DNA of 64,000 bases from Candidatus Gastranaerophilales bacterium (GTDB taxonomy: Bacteria; Cyanobacteriota; Vampirovibrionia; Gastranaerophilales; Gastranaerophilaceae), in the NCBI GenBank assembly GCA_944327255.1, contig CALVHA010000003.1, forward strand, positions 62,001-126,000, in the 5' to 3' direction. How positions within the stretch are numbered: position 1 is the stretch's first letter; every line of letters starts with the position of its first letter. Positions 36,789 to 46,204 of the stretch are shown here, in pieces. The translations under genes were made by a program, and so were the position numbers. The notes under the pieces are model-generated. The model saw nothing but the letters and a program-made list of their open reading frames with translations, did not search any database and had not been told where the DNA came from.

Positions 36789-38120
36789 CTAAGCAATTTC
36801 TTCATAAGCTTCAGGGTTATTAAACAAATCATAATTAATTTCGTTTTCATTATCTGCAATAGCCGCAACAACCACCGCATCGGAAGTAACATTAACAAGA
36901 GTCCTCATCATATCTGTAACTCTTTCAATTGTAAATAAGAATGCAAATCCTGCAACAAGTTGTTCCGGGCTTAATCCCATACCATTCAAGATTAATGCAA
37001 TAGTAATCAACCCAGCACCTGAAATTCCTGCACTCGTACTTGATGCAACAATTGCTAGAAGACCTATTTGAATCAATAAGAATGGATCTAAAGGAACTCC
37101 GTAAGCCTGTGCAAGGAAAATAACCGCAACAACCTGCAATAAAGCAGTTCCATCCATATTCAAAGTTGCTCCGAGAGGAAGAACAAAACTTGAAATTTTA
37201 TGAGAGATGCCACGTTTTTCACAGCAAGCAATAGTTAAAGGAAGAGTTGCAGAAGAACTTGCGGTTCCAAATGCAACCATCATTGCCTCCGCAATTGCCG
37301 AATATAACATCCAAATTGAAACTTTAGAAAAACATTTTAAAAATATAGGATATACCACAAACATCTGAATAAAAAATCCGATAGCAAGCACCATCAAATA
37401 CTTAGAGATACTTGCAAAAATATCCATTCCGAAACTTGAAACAGCAGAAGCCGTCAACGCAAATACACCCGGAGCGGCCAAAAACATAATCCAATCTGTA
37501 ATCTTCATTGTAGCTGCAAACACAGATTCAAAGAAGGAAACTATTGGTCTACTGACATCTCCGACCTTGGACAAAGCCACTGCAAATATTAATACGAAAA
37601 CGATAATAGCTACCATATTCCCATGAGCCAGAGCATTCAAAGGATTGCTAGGAATAAAATCCAAGAACATGTTTAAAAGATGCCCCTGTTGTTGAGCCAT
37701 AGCAGCCGCTACAGAAGCCTGAACCTTACTTGCAGTAGTCGCAGCAATATGATGTGCTGCTCCAAGTCCAGGTTTAAATACTAATGCTAAAATAGTACCG
37801 ATTATCACCGCCGCAACAGTAATAATTCCGTAATAAACAACCATCTTCGTCCCAAATTTTCCGAGCTGTTTATTATCCCCAATACTAGTAATCCCAATAA
37901 CTATAGCCGAAACAACCAAAGGAATTACAATCATTTGAATCAGTCTTATAAAAACCTGACCTATAAAATTTAATAGAGTCGCAACAATCGGATATGGATG
38001 TGAATGCAAAAATATTCCGACAAAGACACCGGCAAGAATACCGAAAAATATATGCCAGTTACGCTTTAACCCCAAACCTAAGGCTATGAGTATCTGCATT
38101 TGTATTTTTGAATCTTTCAT
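36789..38120 (-). CDS. Dicarboxylate/amino acid:cation symporter (SDF/DAACS family)
   Basis: Sodium- or proton-coupled uptake of glutamate, aspartate or C4-dicarboxylates. The 443-residue membrane protein has eight predicted helices and the re-entrant loops of the GltPh fold: SSSATLPLTIACCE for HP1, the NMDGTAL motif in TM7 and SAGISGAGLITIALILNGMGL for HP2. TM8 ends with RVTDMMRTLVNVTSDAVVVA, whose arginine and aspartate bind substrate. Substrate choice between dicarboxylate and acidic amino acid is unresolved. Single gene with a terminator. Confidence 0.93.
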   Translation of the reverse strand: MKDSKIQMQILIALGLGLKRNWHIFFGILAGVFVGIFLHSHPYPIVATLLNFIGQVFIRLIQMIVIPLVVSAIVIGITSIGDNKQLGKFGTKMVVYYGIITVAAVIIGTILALVFKPGLGAAHHIAATTASKVQASVAAAMAQQQGHLLNMFLDFIPSNPLNALAHGNMVAIIVFVLIFAVALSKVGDVSRPIVSFFESVFAATMKITDWIMFLAAPGVFALTASAVSSFGMDIFASISKYLMVLAIGFFIQMFVVYPIFLKCFSKVSIWMLYSAIAEAMMVAFGTASSSATLPLTIACCEKRGISHKISSFVLPLGATLNMDGTALLQVVAVIFLAQAYGVPLDPFLLIQIGLLAIVASSTSAGISGAGLITIALILNGMGLSPEQLVAGFAFLFTIERVTDMMRTLVNVTSDAVVVAAIADNENEINYDLFNNPEAYEEIA

Positions 38121-38236
38121 ATATTATGTCCTCTTAACTCTATAATTATAAACGTATGTGACCTGTCCATTATACAACATGCGAGTCAAAAATCAAACTC
38201 TACATCAGAAAAATCAACCAGAAAAACGAGAACTTT

Positions 38237-38797
38237 TTATTTACGGGTTGGTCTGTAAACTCCGTTTACAGCCTGAATATCCATAGGACTTAAAGTTGTT
38301 TTTGTAAAGTCGGACTCTTTATACATAACACTGTTTGCATCTTCAGATAAATTAACACCAACAGCAACACCAACAGCCTGAAGAGCAATAGCCTTAAGCT
38401 GTTCCTTAGATAATTTTTCTCCATCTTCTTTTTGTAGAGGAAGAATTACGTCAGTATTATAAAAATAATTTGTATTTTTACAACCTCTGCTGTATGTTCC
38501 AAACTGTGAAAAGCTGTGGTTAACACGATAAGGGCGATCCCCACTAACATTATCTACAAAAACAACGTTAATATTTGATATCGATGCTAAATTTGCAGAA
38601 TATCTAAATAAAAATCTCACCGCAGATTTTGAATTAAGCTGCCACTCCTTAAAAGCTTGAGTAACAATGGCTGCTTCTTCCTGCTTTGGAATATATACAC
38701 TAATAGGCAGCGAGAACCAACGAGGATTACTATAAGCAAAAGCAGAGCCTGCAAACATCACTAACGAAATTAATACTAATAAAAATCTTTTTCCCAT
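38237..38797 (-). CDS. Secreted matrixin-like protein lacking all catalytic residues (pseudopeptidase)
   Basis: A signal peptide (MGKRFLLVLISLVMFAGSAFA) precedes a domain whose elements match matrixin (M10) metallopeptidases: an N-terminal strand, the VTQAFKEWQ helix, and the closing LSPMDIQAV. Where matrixins have HExxHxxGxxH, this reads QAVGVAVGVNL, keeping both glycines but replacing all three zinc histidines and the glutamate; the Met-turn SVMY is intact. It is therefore probably inactive, with a binding role. Start taken at the signal peptide ATG (38797); an in-frame ATG at 38842 would add 15 residues. It follows the FtsL-like gene. Confidence 0.8.
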   Translation of the reverse strand: MGKRFLLVLISLVMFAGSAFAYSNPRWFSLPISVYIPKQEEAAIVTQAFKEWQLNSKSAVRFLFRYSANLASISNINVVFVDNVSGDRPYRVNHSFSQFGTYSRGCKNTNYFYNTDVILPLQKEDGEKLSKEQLKAIALQAVGVAVGVNLSEDANSVMYKESDFTKTTLSPMDIQAVNGVYRPTRK

Positions 38798-38858
38798 ATC
38801 TTTTATAAAACATATTCCTATTTTTTTTTGCCAATAATTCATTAAATATTAAAAAATG

Positions 38859-39320
38859 TTAATAACCAATAGCCCAATCAACCGAACTTGTCAAATCTCT
38901 TTTAGTTTCCGCATTGAAAGTTGAAGCAACCGCAGGAACTTCTATAACTTTAGCGGCTTTTTGCAAAAGATTTTGCTGAGCCATTTTAGAATCAACATTA
39001 TTAAATGATTTTAATTTATCTAAACTATTCTGTAATTCTGCATTCTCATCATTCAAAACAGTTACCTGACGGGAAAGAGTGTTAAGTTTTATTTCATTAG
39101 ACATTTCAAAATAATAACTAACAAAAGCAACAACAACAAGAAAGCCCAGAACAGAGCATAAAGACATATTTAATTTTCTTATAGCCATCTCTTTCATCAG
39201 GTTCTCCTTGTAAAAATACCCTTCGATTACAGGAGCATTAGTAAACTGCCTGCTCTCTAATTCCTCTCGTGACAGATTATTGTAATAATCTTTTCTTAAT
39301 GTCGCTCTTGAAATATTCAA
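38859..39320 (-). CDS. FtsL-like single-span division protein
   Basis: 153 residues: cytoplasmic N-terminus, one transmembrane helix (about 52-71) and a periplasmic coiled coil (73-106). The topology and the place directly downstream of rsmH match FtsL of the dcw cluster; sequence identity in this family is too low to prove it. It starts at TTG with GGGGA about 7 nt upstream. pbp/mraY genes do not follow. Confidence 0.75.
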   Translation of the reverse strand: MNISRATLRKDYYNNLSREELESRQFTNAPVIEGYFYKENLMKEMAIRKLNMSLCSVLGFLVVVAFVSYYFEMSNEIKLNTLSRQVTVLNDENAELQNSLDKLKSFNNVDSKMAQQNLLQKAAKVIEVPAVASTFNAETKRDLTSSVDWAIGY

Positions 39321-39355
39321 TTTTCTTCCCCAATATCTTTTTTACTCTCTGATAA

Positions 39356-40291
39356 CTATCCGTTAATACATCTGGCAACTCTTAGCTTCGCACTCCTTGA
39401 CGGCGGATTCTCCCTTATTTCTTCCTCGCTTGCCATCAAAGGTTTTTTATTTACCAGCTCCAATCTCGGAGGAGGACATGTGCATATCATTTGATTTTTT
39501 TCACAGTGACATCTCTGAGAATGGTATTTGAATAAGTGTTTCACAATTCTGTCTTCCAGAGAATGAAAACTTATTACACTTATTATAGCACCAACTGCTA
39601 ATAAATCCAACACATCATTCAATGTATTTTTTACATTTGTTAACTCTTGATTCACCTCTATACGAATTGCCTGAAATACACGTGTCGCTGGGTGGATAGA
39701 TGTTTTTACATGTGGAGTACAGTTAACTATTAAATCCGCTAAAGTCGTTGTCGTTTCTATTTTTTTTATCTTTCTTTCTTCAACTATTCTTTTTGCAATT
39801 CTCTTAGAAAATCGTTCCTCACCATATTCTGAAAAAATTCTAACCAAATCCGCCTCAGAATATGAATTCACAACATCATACGCAGAAAAATCTGCATCCT
39901 GATTAAATCGCATATCAAGAGGAGCCTCTTTTGAGAAAGAAAATCCTCTTTCTCCTTTTGTAAGCTGGTGATATGATGCGCCCAAATCAAATAATATTCC
40001 GCCAGTTATCTTTTCGATACCCAAATCGTCTAAGACAGATTTAATATTAGTATAAGAACTCTTTACAATTGTTATATTTTTGTAATCCTTCAAACGATTT
40101 TGAGCTGCGTTAATAGCATCATCATCCACATCAAATGCTATCAATCTGCCATTCGGCTGTATTCTTTGTAAAATCAATTCGCTATGACCGCCTCCACCAA
40201 GAGTACAATCCACATATATAAGACCGTTTTTACATTCGAGCGCATCAACCGCTTCATGCTTCATAACCGTATAATGATTAAAATTTCCCAT
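39356..40291 (-). CDS. rsmH: 16S rRNA (cytosine1402-N4)-methyltransferase RsmH
   Basis: Methylates C1402 of 16S rRNA in the P-site. The 311-residue protein has the SAM-binding DCTLGGGGHSELIL, FDVDDDAIN, and the family segments GILFDLGASYHQL and FSFSKEAPLDMRF, plus the C-terminal SFHSLEDRIVKHLF. It is usually first in the dcw cluster, and here an FtsL-like gene follows. No Shine-Dalgarno; a TAAAAT sits 6 nt before the ATG. Confidence 0.97.
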   Translation of the reverse strand: MGNFNHYTVMKHEAVDALECKNGLIYVDCTLGGGGHSELILQRIQPNGRLIAFDVDDDAINAAQNRLKDYKNITIVKSSYTNIKSVLDDLGIEKITGGILFDLGASYHQLTKGERGFSFSKEAPLDMRFNQDADFSAYDVVNSYSEADLVRIFSEYGEERFSKRIAKRIVEERKIKKIETTTTLADLIVNCTPHVKTSIHPATRVFQAIRIEVNQELTNVKNTLNDVLDLLAVGAIISVISFHSLEDRIVKHLFKYHSQRCHCEKNQMICTCPPPRLELVNKKPLMASEEEIRENPPSRSAKLRVARCING

Positions 40292-40297
40292 ACAAAA

Positions 40298-40303
40298 ATT
40301 TTA
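40298..40303 (-). promoter_or_regulatory. rsmH -10 element, leaderless arrangement
   Basis: TAAAAT on the minus strand ends 6 nt before the ATG at 40291. The -35 is not convincing. Confidence 0.35.
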
Positions 40304-40335
40304 TCATATAAATTTTTGAAAGGACTAAATTATTA

Positions 40336-40572
40336 CTAAGCATTAACAAGACCTGACAAACCTTTTGTATCAAGGATTTCTAAGAATTTTGCATAAGTAT
40401 AGATAACCGAATTCCCTTTATCTGTTGAATCAGAAATTTCAATAAGATCATCAGGAATACTATCTTGAGCCATAGAATCATACAATGCAGAAAGTTCATC
40501 TGATGACATTCTGTTATTCACATTAATGTCATTGAGAAAATAAAAGTCTGAAAATTCAAATTCATTTTTCAT
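40336..40572 (-). CDS. Unknown 78-residue acidic protein
   Basis: Begins MKNEFEFSDFYFLND and is rich in D, E and S; predicted soluble and helical in the second half. No family recognised. AAGG 5 nt before the ATG. It sits 95 bp after gcvPA, in the place often occupied by gcvPB. Confidence 0.65.
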   Translation of the reverse strand: MKNEFEFSDFYFLNDINVNNRMSSDELSALYDSMAQDSIPDDLIEISDSTDKGNSVIYTYAKFLEILDTKGLSGLVNA

Positions 40573-40581
40573 TAGCGCCTT

Positions 40582-40623
40582 ACTCCTTTTTTAGCACCTG
40601 GGTATACCATCTATATAAGGAGT
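40582..40623 (-). promoter_or_regulatory. Inverted repeat before the 78-residue gene
   Basis: ACTCCTT (40582-40588) and AAGGAGT (40617-40623) can pair; on the transcript one arm contains the GGAG part of the Shine-Dalgarno region. GGTATACC (40601-40608) lies in the loop. Confidence 0.3.
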
Positions 40624-40667
40624 TACGGAGAATTGGCATGGAAACTTTAACCCACCCGCTTAAAAAG

Positions 40668-41930
40668 TTACATTTTGTTACATACAGAAGTTAAATACAA
40701 TTCGATATCTTCATCAGATATCATTTCTGTAACAGCGACAAGAATTTGATTATCATTTAGTTTAATTCCGCCCAGAATATTATTTTTCTCCAGTTTCTTC
40801 AAGAAACCATCTGCATCATTAACTTCAAGAACAAATTCATTAAAAAAGTTTTCATTCAAAACTTTATATCCACTTTGAGATAATAAAACAGCCAGTTTAT
40901 GCGCCCTTGAAGTAGAAAGGTAACCGGCCTGATGGAAACCTTTTTCCCCCATAACACTTAAATAAACTGTTGCCCACAATCCAATTAATGCCTGATTAGA
41001 ACAAATATTACTAGTAGCTTTCTCTCGTTTTATATGTTGTTCTCTTGTTTGGATTGTTAAAGTAAATGCCTGATTGCCATCTTTATCTATAGTTCTACCG
41101 GCTAGCCTACCTGGCATTTGACGCATAAATTTTTCTTTACATGCAATAACACCAGCATGAGGACCTCCAAAGCTCATAGGAATACCCAAAGATTGGACAT
41201 CTCCAACAACAATATCAGCACCATATTCTGAAGGAGGTTTCAAAATAGATAAAGTTGAAAGATCCGTACAAACTATCAAAAGACTATCTTCAACTGCTTT
41301 CACATTATGTATTTCCCCAAAATAATCAGGAGTTTGAATTAATACTGCAGCATAGTCAGAAACATTTTCAGGCAAATTTTCAAACAAATGAACATCAATA
41401 TCTGCCGCCCACGTATAAGTTTTTATTACCCTAAAATATTCAGGATTTATATTTTTATGGACAAGCACTTTTTGGGATTTTTTATTAATTCTTACTGCCA
41501 TCAATATTGCTTCTGCACATGCAGTAGCACCATCATAAACCGTCGCATTTGCAATATCCATGCCTGTTAATCGAGCAATCATAGTTTGGAATTCATACAT
41601 AATCTGCAAAGTACCCTGTGCAATTTCAGCCTGATAAGGAGTATAAGCAGTCAAAAACTCAAAACGTTGTGCAATTTGAGAAATACAAGCAGGAACAAAC
41701 TTATTATAAACACCTCCACCCACAAAATTAATAAAATCTGATTTATTTTGTGCGGCAAGTGCCTTAATTTTTCTCTGAACCTCAAGTTCACTTAATGGTT
41801 CACCCAATGACAAACCGTTCATTCTTGCAGTTATAGGAATTTGTTTAAACAATTCTCCTATATCTTTTACACCGATACTTTCAAGCATTTGAGCTCTTTT
41901 ATCATCATTATGTACTAAAAAATTTTTCAT
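40668..41930 (-). CDS. gcvPA: Glycine dehydrogenase (decarboxylating) subunit 1
   Basis: N-terminal half of the P-protein that decarboxylates glycine onto GcvH-bound lipoamide. The 420-residue protein has the fold-type I aminotransferase-like arrangement with YQAEIAQGTLQIMYEFQTMI and GDVQSLGIPMSFGGPHAG. The PLP lysine resides in the other subunit (GcvPB), which is not adjacent. It overlaps gcvH by one base. A SIGVKDIGELFKQIP opening fits the family. Confidence 0.96.
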   Translation of the reverse strand: MKNFLVHNDDKRAQMLESIGVKDIGELFKQIPITARMNGLSLGEPLSELEVQRKIKALAAQNKSDFINFVGGGVYNKFVPACISQIAQRFEFLTAYTPYQAEIAQGTLQIMYEFQTMIARLTGMDIANATVYDGATACAEAILMAVRINKKSQKVLVHKNINPEYFRVIKTYTWAADIDVHLFENLPENVSDYAAVLIQTPDYFGEIHNVKAVEDSLLIVCTDLSTLSILKPPSEYGADIVVGDVQSLGIPMSFGGPHAGVIACKEKFMRQMPGRLAGRTIDKDGNQAFTLTIQTREQHIKREKATSNICSNQALIGLWATVYLSVMGEKGFHQAGYLSTSRAHKLAVLLSQSGYKVLNENFFNEFVLEVNDADGFLKKLEKNNILGGIKLNDNQILVAVTEMISDEDIELYLTSVCNKM

Positions 41931-42313
41931 TATTCCAATTCTTCTTTATAATCTTCGTATTCCAATAAATCATCCTGCTCGCTAATATCACCTGTAGCCT
42001 TAACCTTTACGAGCCAGCCATTTTCGTAAACATCTTCGTTTAAGGTTTCAGGGGAATCTACTAAGCTGGAATTAACTTCCAAAATTTTACCGCTTATAGG
42101 CATATAAATTTCAGAAGCAGCCTTAACAGATTCAATTGTTGCAAAAGTGTCTCCCTTTGAGAAAGTAATCCCAACATCAGGGAGTTCCAAAAAGACAATA
42201 TCCCCTAATTGTTCTACAGCATAATCTGTAAGCCCTATTGTATAGGTTTCATCGTCATTTTTCAAAAGATATTCATGTGATTTAGAACATAAAATATTTT
42301 CTGTTATACTCAT
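41930..42313 (-). CDS. gcvH: Glycine cleavage system H protein
   Basis: Lipoyl carrier of the glycine cleavage system. The 127-residue protein carries the lipoylation site K64 in the ESVKAAS motif. The downstream VNSSLVDSPETLNEDVYENGWLVKV tail is typical. Lipoate should come from LipA at the left of the window. Gene order gcvT-gcvH-gcvPA with a 1-bp gap to gcvT. Confidence 0.97.
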   Translation of the reverse strand: MSITENILCSKSHEYLLKNDDETYTIGLTDYAVEQLGDIVFLELPDVGITFSKGDTFATIESVKAASEIYMPISGKILEVNSSLVDSPETLNEDVYENGWLVKVKATGDISEQDDLLEYEDYKEELE

Positions 42314-42314
42314 T

Positions 42315-43424
42315 TTATTCTCCTATTTTTACTTTATTTCTTTTTTCAATAAAAGGCTTTTTAACTACAACAGCGTCATGTAATTTTTCTCTTATCATAA
42401 CTTGAACTGTAGCACCGTTGCAAATTTCCTTAATATTTTTAACATAAGCAAGGGCAATATTGCAACCCAGAGAAGGTGATATACAACCACTGGTAATAAT
42501 TCCTGATTTTTCTCCGTTAAAATACACATCATACCCGTGACGTGCTATATTTTTATCAAGCATTTTTAAAGCTATCAATTTTTTATCACAACCGTTTTGG
42601 AGCTGCCCGAGAATAATATCTTTTCCGTTATAATTTTCTTGTTTATTTTTAGGAATTGACCAGCTTAATCCTGCCTCTACAGGAGTTGTATTTTCATCCA
42701 AATCATTTCCGTAAAGATGAAGAGCCGCTTCCAGTCTTAATGTATCTCTGGCGCCAAGTCCGATAGGTTTTATCCCAAATTCTTTTCCATATTCTAGAAT
42801 CTTATCCCAGAGTTCCTCAGAGTATCTATTTTCTACCAGAATCTCATAACCGTCTTCCCCGGTATACCCTGTGCGGGATATCAGAATCTTATGATTACAA
42901 AGTTTCGCAGGTTTTATAGTGAATGATTCCTGCATAGTATCTAAACCCATTTTTCTGAGCAATTCATCAGCCTTTGGACCTTGCACGGCCAATAAAGAAT
43001 AATTATGTGACTGATTATCTATTTTAACATCAAAACCTTTGCTATTTCTTACCATCCAATTTAAATCTTCATCAATTCTTGAAGCGTTACAAATAATCAT
43101 ATAATAATTTATACCGAGTTTATAAATAATCAAATCATCAATAAGACCGCCTTTCAGGTTCGGCAACTGACAATAAACAGCTTTCTCATAAACAAGTTTT
43201 GAAATATCCTGAGGAACAATTTTTTGTAAAAAATCCAAAGAATCTTTCCCCGAAACAAACACCTCTCCCATATGAGATACATCAAACAGACCGACAGCAT
43301 TTCTGACCGTATTGTGTTCTTCAATTATAGAAGTATATTGAACAGGCATATGCCAACCTGCAAAATCAACCATTTTTGCACCGAGCTGAACGTGTTTATC
43401 ATGTAAAAAAGTTTCTTTAGTCAT
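42315..43424 (-). CDS. gcvT: Aminomethyltransferase (T protein)
   Basis: Moves the aminomethyl carbon from GcvH to tetrahydrofolate, releasing ammonia. The 369-residue protein has the family start LHDKHVQLGAKMVDFAGWHMPVQY, VSHMGEVFVSG, ILISRTGYTGEDGYEI and LGARDTLRLEAALHLYG. First gene of the operon; GGGGAGA Shine-Dalgarno upstream. No glycine riboswitch fits in the short leader. Confidence 0.97.
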   Translation of the reverse strand: MTKETFLHDKHVQLGAKMVDFAGWHMPVQYTSIIEEHNTVRNAVGLFDVSHMGEVFVSGKDSLDFLQKIVPQDISKLVYEKAVYCQLPNLKGGLIDDLIIYKLGINYYMIICNASRIDEDLNWMVRNSKGFDVKIDNQSHNYSLLAVQGPKADELLRKMGLDTMQESFTIKPAKLCNHKILISRTGYTGEDGYEILVENRYSEELWDKILEYGKEFGIKPIGLGARDTLRLEAALHLYGNDLDENTTPVEAGLSWSIPKNKQENYNGKDIILGQLQNGCDKKLIALKMLDKNIARHGYDVYFNGEKSGIITSGCISPSLGCNIALAYVKNIKEICNGATVQVMIREKLHDAVVVKKPFIEKRNKVKIGE

Positions 43425-43450
43425 AAATCATTCTCCCCTAATATTTTTCC

Positions 43451-43479
43451 ATTGTGCTAGTAATGATAAAATTTGTCAA
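43451..43479 (-). promoter_or_regulatory. gcvT operon promoter
   Basis: Perfect TTGACA (43479-43474) and 17 bp later CACAAT (43456-43451), a weak -10. It begins just 16 bp from the dnaJ-type gene's stop. Confidence 0.4.
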
Positions 43480-43494
43480 GGGAGTATGTACTTT

Positions 43495-44550
43495 TTATAA
43501 CTCACTTAATTGTTTATATAGATCAATCTGTTTTGCGCTGAGTGTTTTCGGAATCACAATTTTTATCTTTGCGTTAAGATTTCCATAACCGCCAGCTTTC
43601 TTTGGCAACCCAAGATTCTTTAATCTCAGCATCTGACCTGAAGAAGTTTTCGGTGGAATTTTTATTCCTATTGTACCATGAAGTGTTTTTATATCTTTTT
43701 TACAGCCTAAAACTGCTTCAGGTGGAGTTATTTCAACTTCTTTTGTTAAATCAGCTCCATCAACAGAATATTCGCTGTCTTTATAATGCAAAATAAGATA
43801 CAAATCACCTGCTCTACCATAATTATCTGTTTTCCCCTCACCTTTTAGACGAATTTTTTGTCCGTCTTTTACTTCAGGGGGAATTTTAACTTTAATAGAT
43901 TTAGTTATATTTTTTATACCAGTACCTCCACAGGCAGAGCAATATCCACCACCAGGAGGACATTGAGTACATCTTTCCATTTCTGAAAAATTCACACTTA
44001 CAGGCTTTGGGTTAAAAACATCCTTTGCCGTTATATTTAATGTTTTTGTAATATCAAGATCTTCCTGTGGCGGAGTTTGGGATTTTCTTCTTGTTCTAGA
44101 GGAAGCTCTTTGTGTACCGGCATCAGAAAAATCAAATCCTCCAAAATTCATTCCGCCCATGCCGCCTCTGTGAGTAGCTCCGCCCATCATATCACCAAAC
44201 AGCGAACTAAAGAAGTCTGAAAAGCCTCCCAAATCTTGACCGTTGAAGTTAAACGTTTGGTAAGCTCCACCTTGACCTCCACCAAAACCAAAATTTTCAA
44301 AACCCGGAGGAGGGGTATAACTTTGGCCGCCCTGCCAGTTTGCACCAAGACTATCATATCTTTCACGTTTTGCCTTATCGCCCAAAACTTCATAAGCCTC
44401 GTTTATATCCTTAAACTTAGCTTCAGCTTCTTTTGTTTTATTTACATCAGGATGAAATTTTCTTGCAAGTTTTCTGTATGCAGATTTAATTTCAGCCTCA
44501 GTAGCGTCACGTTTTACGCCTAATATATCATAATAATCTTTGTATTCCAT
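43495..44550 (-). CDS. DnaJ-family co-chaperone with a reduced zinc centre
   Basis: Stimulates DnaK. The 351-residue protein has a J domain with HPD at 33-35, a G/F-rich linker (about 75-145), and two C-terminal substrate-binding beta domains. The zinc domain is short: C195, C198, C205, C208 rather than the four CxxCxGxG repeats of canonical DnaJ. It is therefore a DnaJ/CbpA intermediate. No grpE or dnaK nearby; no CIRCE element upstream. Confidence 0.9.
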   Translation of the reverse strand: MEYKDYYDILGVKRDATEAEIKSAYRKLARKFHPDVNKTKEAEAKFKDINEAYEVLGDKAKRERYDSLGANWQGGQSYTPPPGFENFGFGGGQGGAYQTFNFNGQDLGGFSDFFSSLFGDMMGGATHRGGMGGMNFGGFDFSDAGTQRASSRTRRKSQTPPQEDLDITKTLNITAKDVFNPKPVSVNFSEMERCTQCPPGGGYCSACGGTGIKNITKSIKVKIPPEVKDGQKIRLKGEGKTDNYGRAGDLYLILHYKDSEYSVDGADLTKEVEITPPEAVLGCKKDIKTLHGTIGIKIPPKTSSGQMLRLKNLGLPKKAGGYGNLNAKIKIVIPKTLSAKQIDLYKQLSEL

Positions 44551-44769
44551 AATTTCTCCAATTATATTTAATCTATATTATTATAATAATATAAAAGTCA
44601 TAAAATTACGGATTTATTAATATTTTTATAATTATTTTCATTTTTCAGAGACACAAAATCGTTTAAATTTATCACTAAACACAAAGTAAAACGTTTTATA
44701 AAGTTTCACCATTTTTCTTGCTCATTTTATTTCAGAAGAAGTGACACAGAATGTTTTGATAAATTACAA

Positions 44770-44796
44770 AAAAGGTGGGATTAAAACCCACCTTTT
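44770..44796 (-). terminator. accC terminator
   Basis: AAAAGGTGGG and CCCACCTTTT arms with a 7-nt loop and a T run on the minus strand, 7 bp past the accC stop. Confidence 0.8.
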
Positions 44797-44802
44797 AAAT
44801 TT

Positions 44803-46155
44803 TTATTTTTTACCTTTTCTTTTATAAAAGTCTTCAATAAAACTTGTATTAAAGTTTCCACTCATAAAGACTTCATCTTCTATAATATCCTGATGAAAAG
44901 GAATTGTAGTCTCAACACCTGTAATAACATATTCTTTCAATGCTCTATACATTCTTCTACGGGCTTCGTTTCTAGTTCTTCCCCAACAAATCAATTTTCC
45001 AATCATTGAATCATAATATGGCGGAATCTTATAATCCTGATAAGCATGAGAATCTACTCTCACTCCAAACCCGCCAGGTGTTACATACCCAGTTATCTGA
45101 CCTGGATTTGGCATAAAGTCTTTTTCCGGATTTTCAGCATTAATACGACACTCAATTGCATGTCCTCTTAACACAATCTGTTCTTGTGTAAAATCAAGAG
45201 GTTCACCAGATGCTACAAGAATTTGTTCTCTTACCAAATCAATATTTGAAATCATCTCCGTAACACAATGTTCAACTTGTATACGAGTATTCATTTCCAT
45301 AAAATACCACTTACCGTCATGGTCAAGCAAGAATTCACAAGTCCCAGCACCTTCATATTTTATAGCTTTAGCAGCTCTTACTGCAGCCGCTCCCATTTCT
45401 TGTCTGGTTTTCTCATCAATTGCTGGAGATGGAGCTTCTTCAAGCAATTTTTGATGGCGTCTTTGAATTGAACAATCTCTCTCGCCTAAATGAACAACAT
45501 TTCCATACTGATCAGCAAGAATTTGAACCTCAATATGACGAGGATTTTCAAGATATTTTTCAGCATACACATCAGGATTTCCAAAGAAATTCTGAGCTTC
45601 TGATTGACACAAATTCATATTATCTTCTACATCAGAATCTGAGCGACAAATTCTCATACCTTTACCACCGCCACCTGCGGTTGCCTTTAATATAATAGGA
45701 TACCCAACTTTTACTGCAAAAGCTTTTACTTCAGCAGGAGTCTTCAATATTCCAGTACCAGGAGTTACAGGGACATCGTTATCAATCATTGTCTGACGAG
45801 CCGTCGCTTTATCCCCCATTTTTCTCATAGCATCAGCTGTCGGTCCTATAAACTTTATACCCTGCTTGGCACAAATTTCTGCAAAATCTGCTCGCTCAGA
45901 CATAAAACCATATCCCGGATGGATTGCATCAGCACCAGAAACATCAGCGGCAGCCATAATAGCCGGAATACTTAAATAACTCTTTGAACTCTGAGCAGGT
46001 CCTATACAATATGCCTCTGTAGCCAGTCTTACATGCAAAGAATTCGCATCAGCCTGTGAATAAATTGCAACAGTAGGTATCCCTAATTCACGACATGCTC
46101 TTATAATTCTTACTGCAATTTCGCCTCTATTGGCGATTAATACTTTTCTAAACAT
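44803..46155 (-). CDS. accC: Acetyl-CoA carboxylase, biotin carboxylase subunit
   Basis: ATP-dependent carboxylation of the biotin on AccB, first step of fatty-acid synthesis. The 450-residue ATP-grasp protein has the start FRKVLIANRGEIAVRIIRAC, the glycine-rich ATP lid AGGGGKGMRI, CSIQRRHQK and MNTRIQVEHCVTEMI. The usual length. Separated from accB by 63 bp containing a hairpin. The carboxyltransferase genes accA/accD are not here. Confidence 0.97.
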   Translation of the reverse strand: MFRKVLIANRGEIAVRIIRACRELGIPTVAIYSQADANSLHVRLATEAYCIGPAQSSKSYLSIPAIMAAADVSGADAIHPGYGFMSERADFAEICAKQGIKFIGPTADAMRKMGDKATARQTMIDNDVPVTPGTGILKTPAEVKAFAVKVGYPIILKATAGGGGKGMRICRSDSDVEDNMNLCQSEAQNFFGNPDVYAEKYLENPRHIEVQILADQYGNVVHLGERDCSIQRRHQKLLEEAPSPAIDEKTRQEMGAAAVRAAKAIKYEGAGTCEFLLDHDGKWYFMEMNTRIQVEHCVTEMISNIDLVREQILVASGEPLDFTQEQIVLRGHAIECRINAENPEKDFMPNPGQITGYVTPGGFGVRVDSHAYQDYKIPPYYDSMIGKLICWGRTRNEARRRMYRALKEYVITGVETTIPFHQDIIEDEVFMSGNFNTSFIEDFYKRKGKK

Positions 46156-46177
46156 AATTACTCTATCCCTAATATAT

Positions 46178-46204
46178 AAGAGAAGAGTATAATACTCTTC
46201 TCTT
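46178..46204 (-). promoter_or_regulatory. Hairpin between accB and accC
   Basis: AAGAGAAGAGTAT and ATACTCTTCTCTT are perfect 13-bp arms around a single A. No T run follows, so an RNA-stability or partial-attenuation element is more likely than a full terminator. Confidence 0.55.

Noticed and set aside
40665..40690. Tandem GTTACAT-like words seen also at 17518 and 29321
   Set aside because: At 40 kb they are the last codons of gcvPA (coding), so the apparent shared intergenic motif is not supported.
43425..43494. Glycine riboswitch before gcvT
   Set aside because: The gap is only 70 bp, too short for the aptamer, and no matching motif is present.
44551..44802. CIRCE heat-shock operator before the dnaJ-type gene
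   Set aside because: No TTAGCACTC/GAGTGCTAA pair is present in the upstream sequence.
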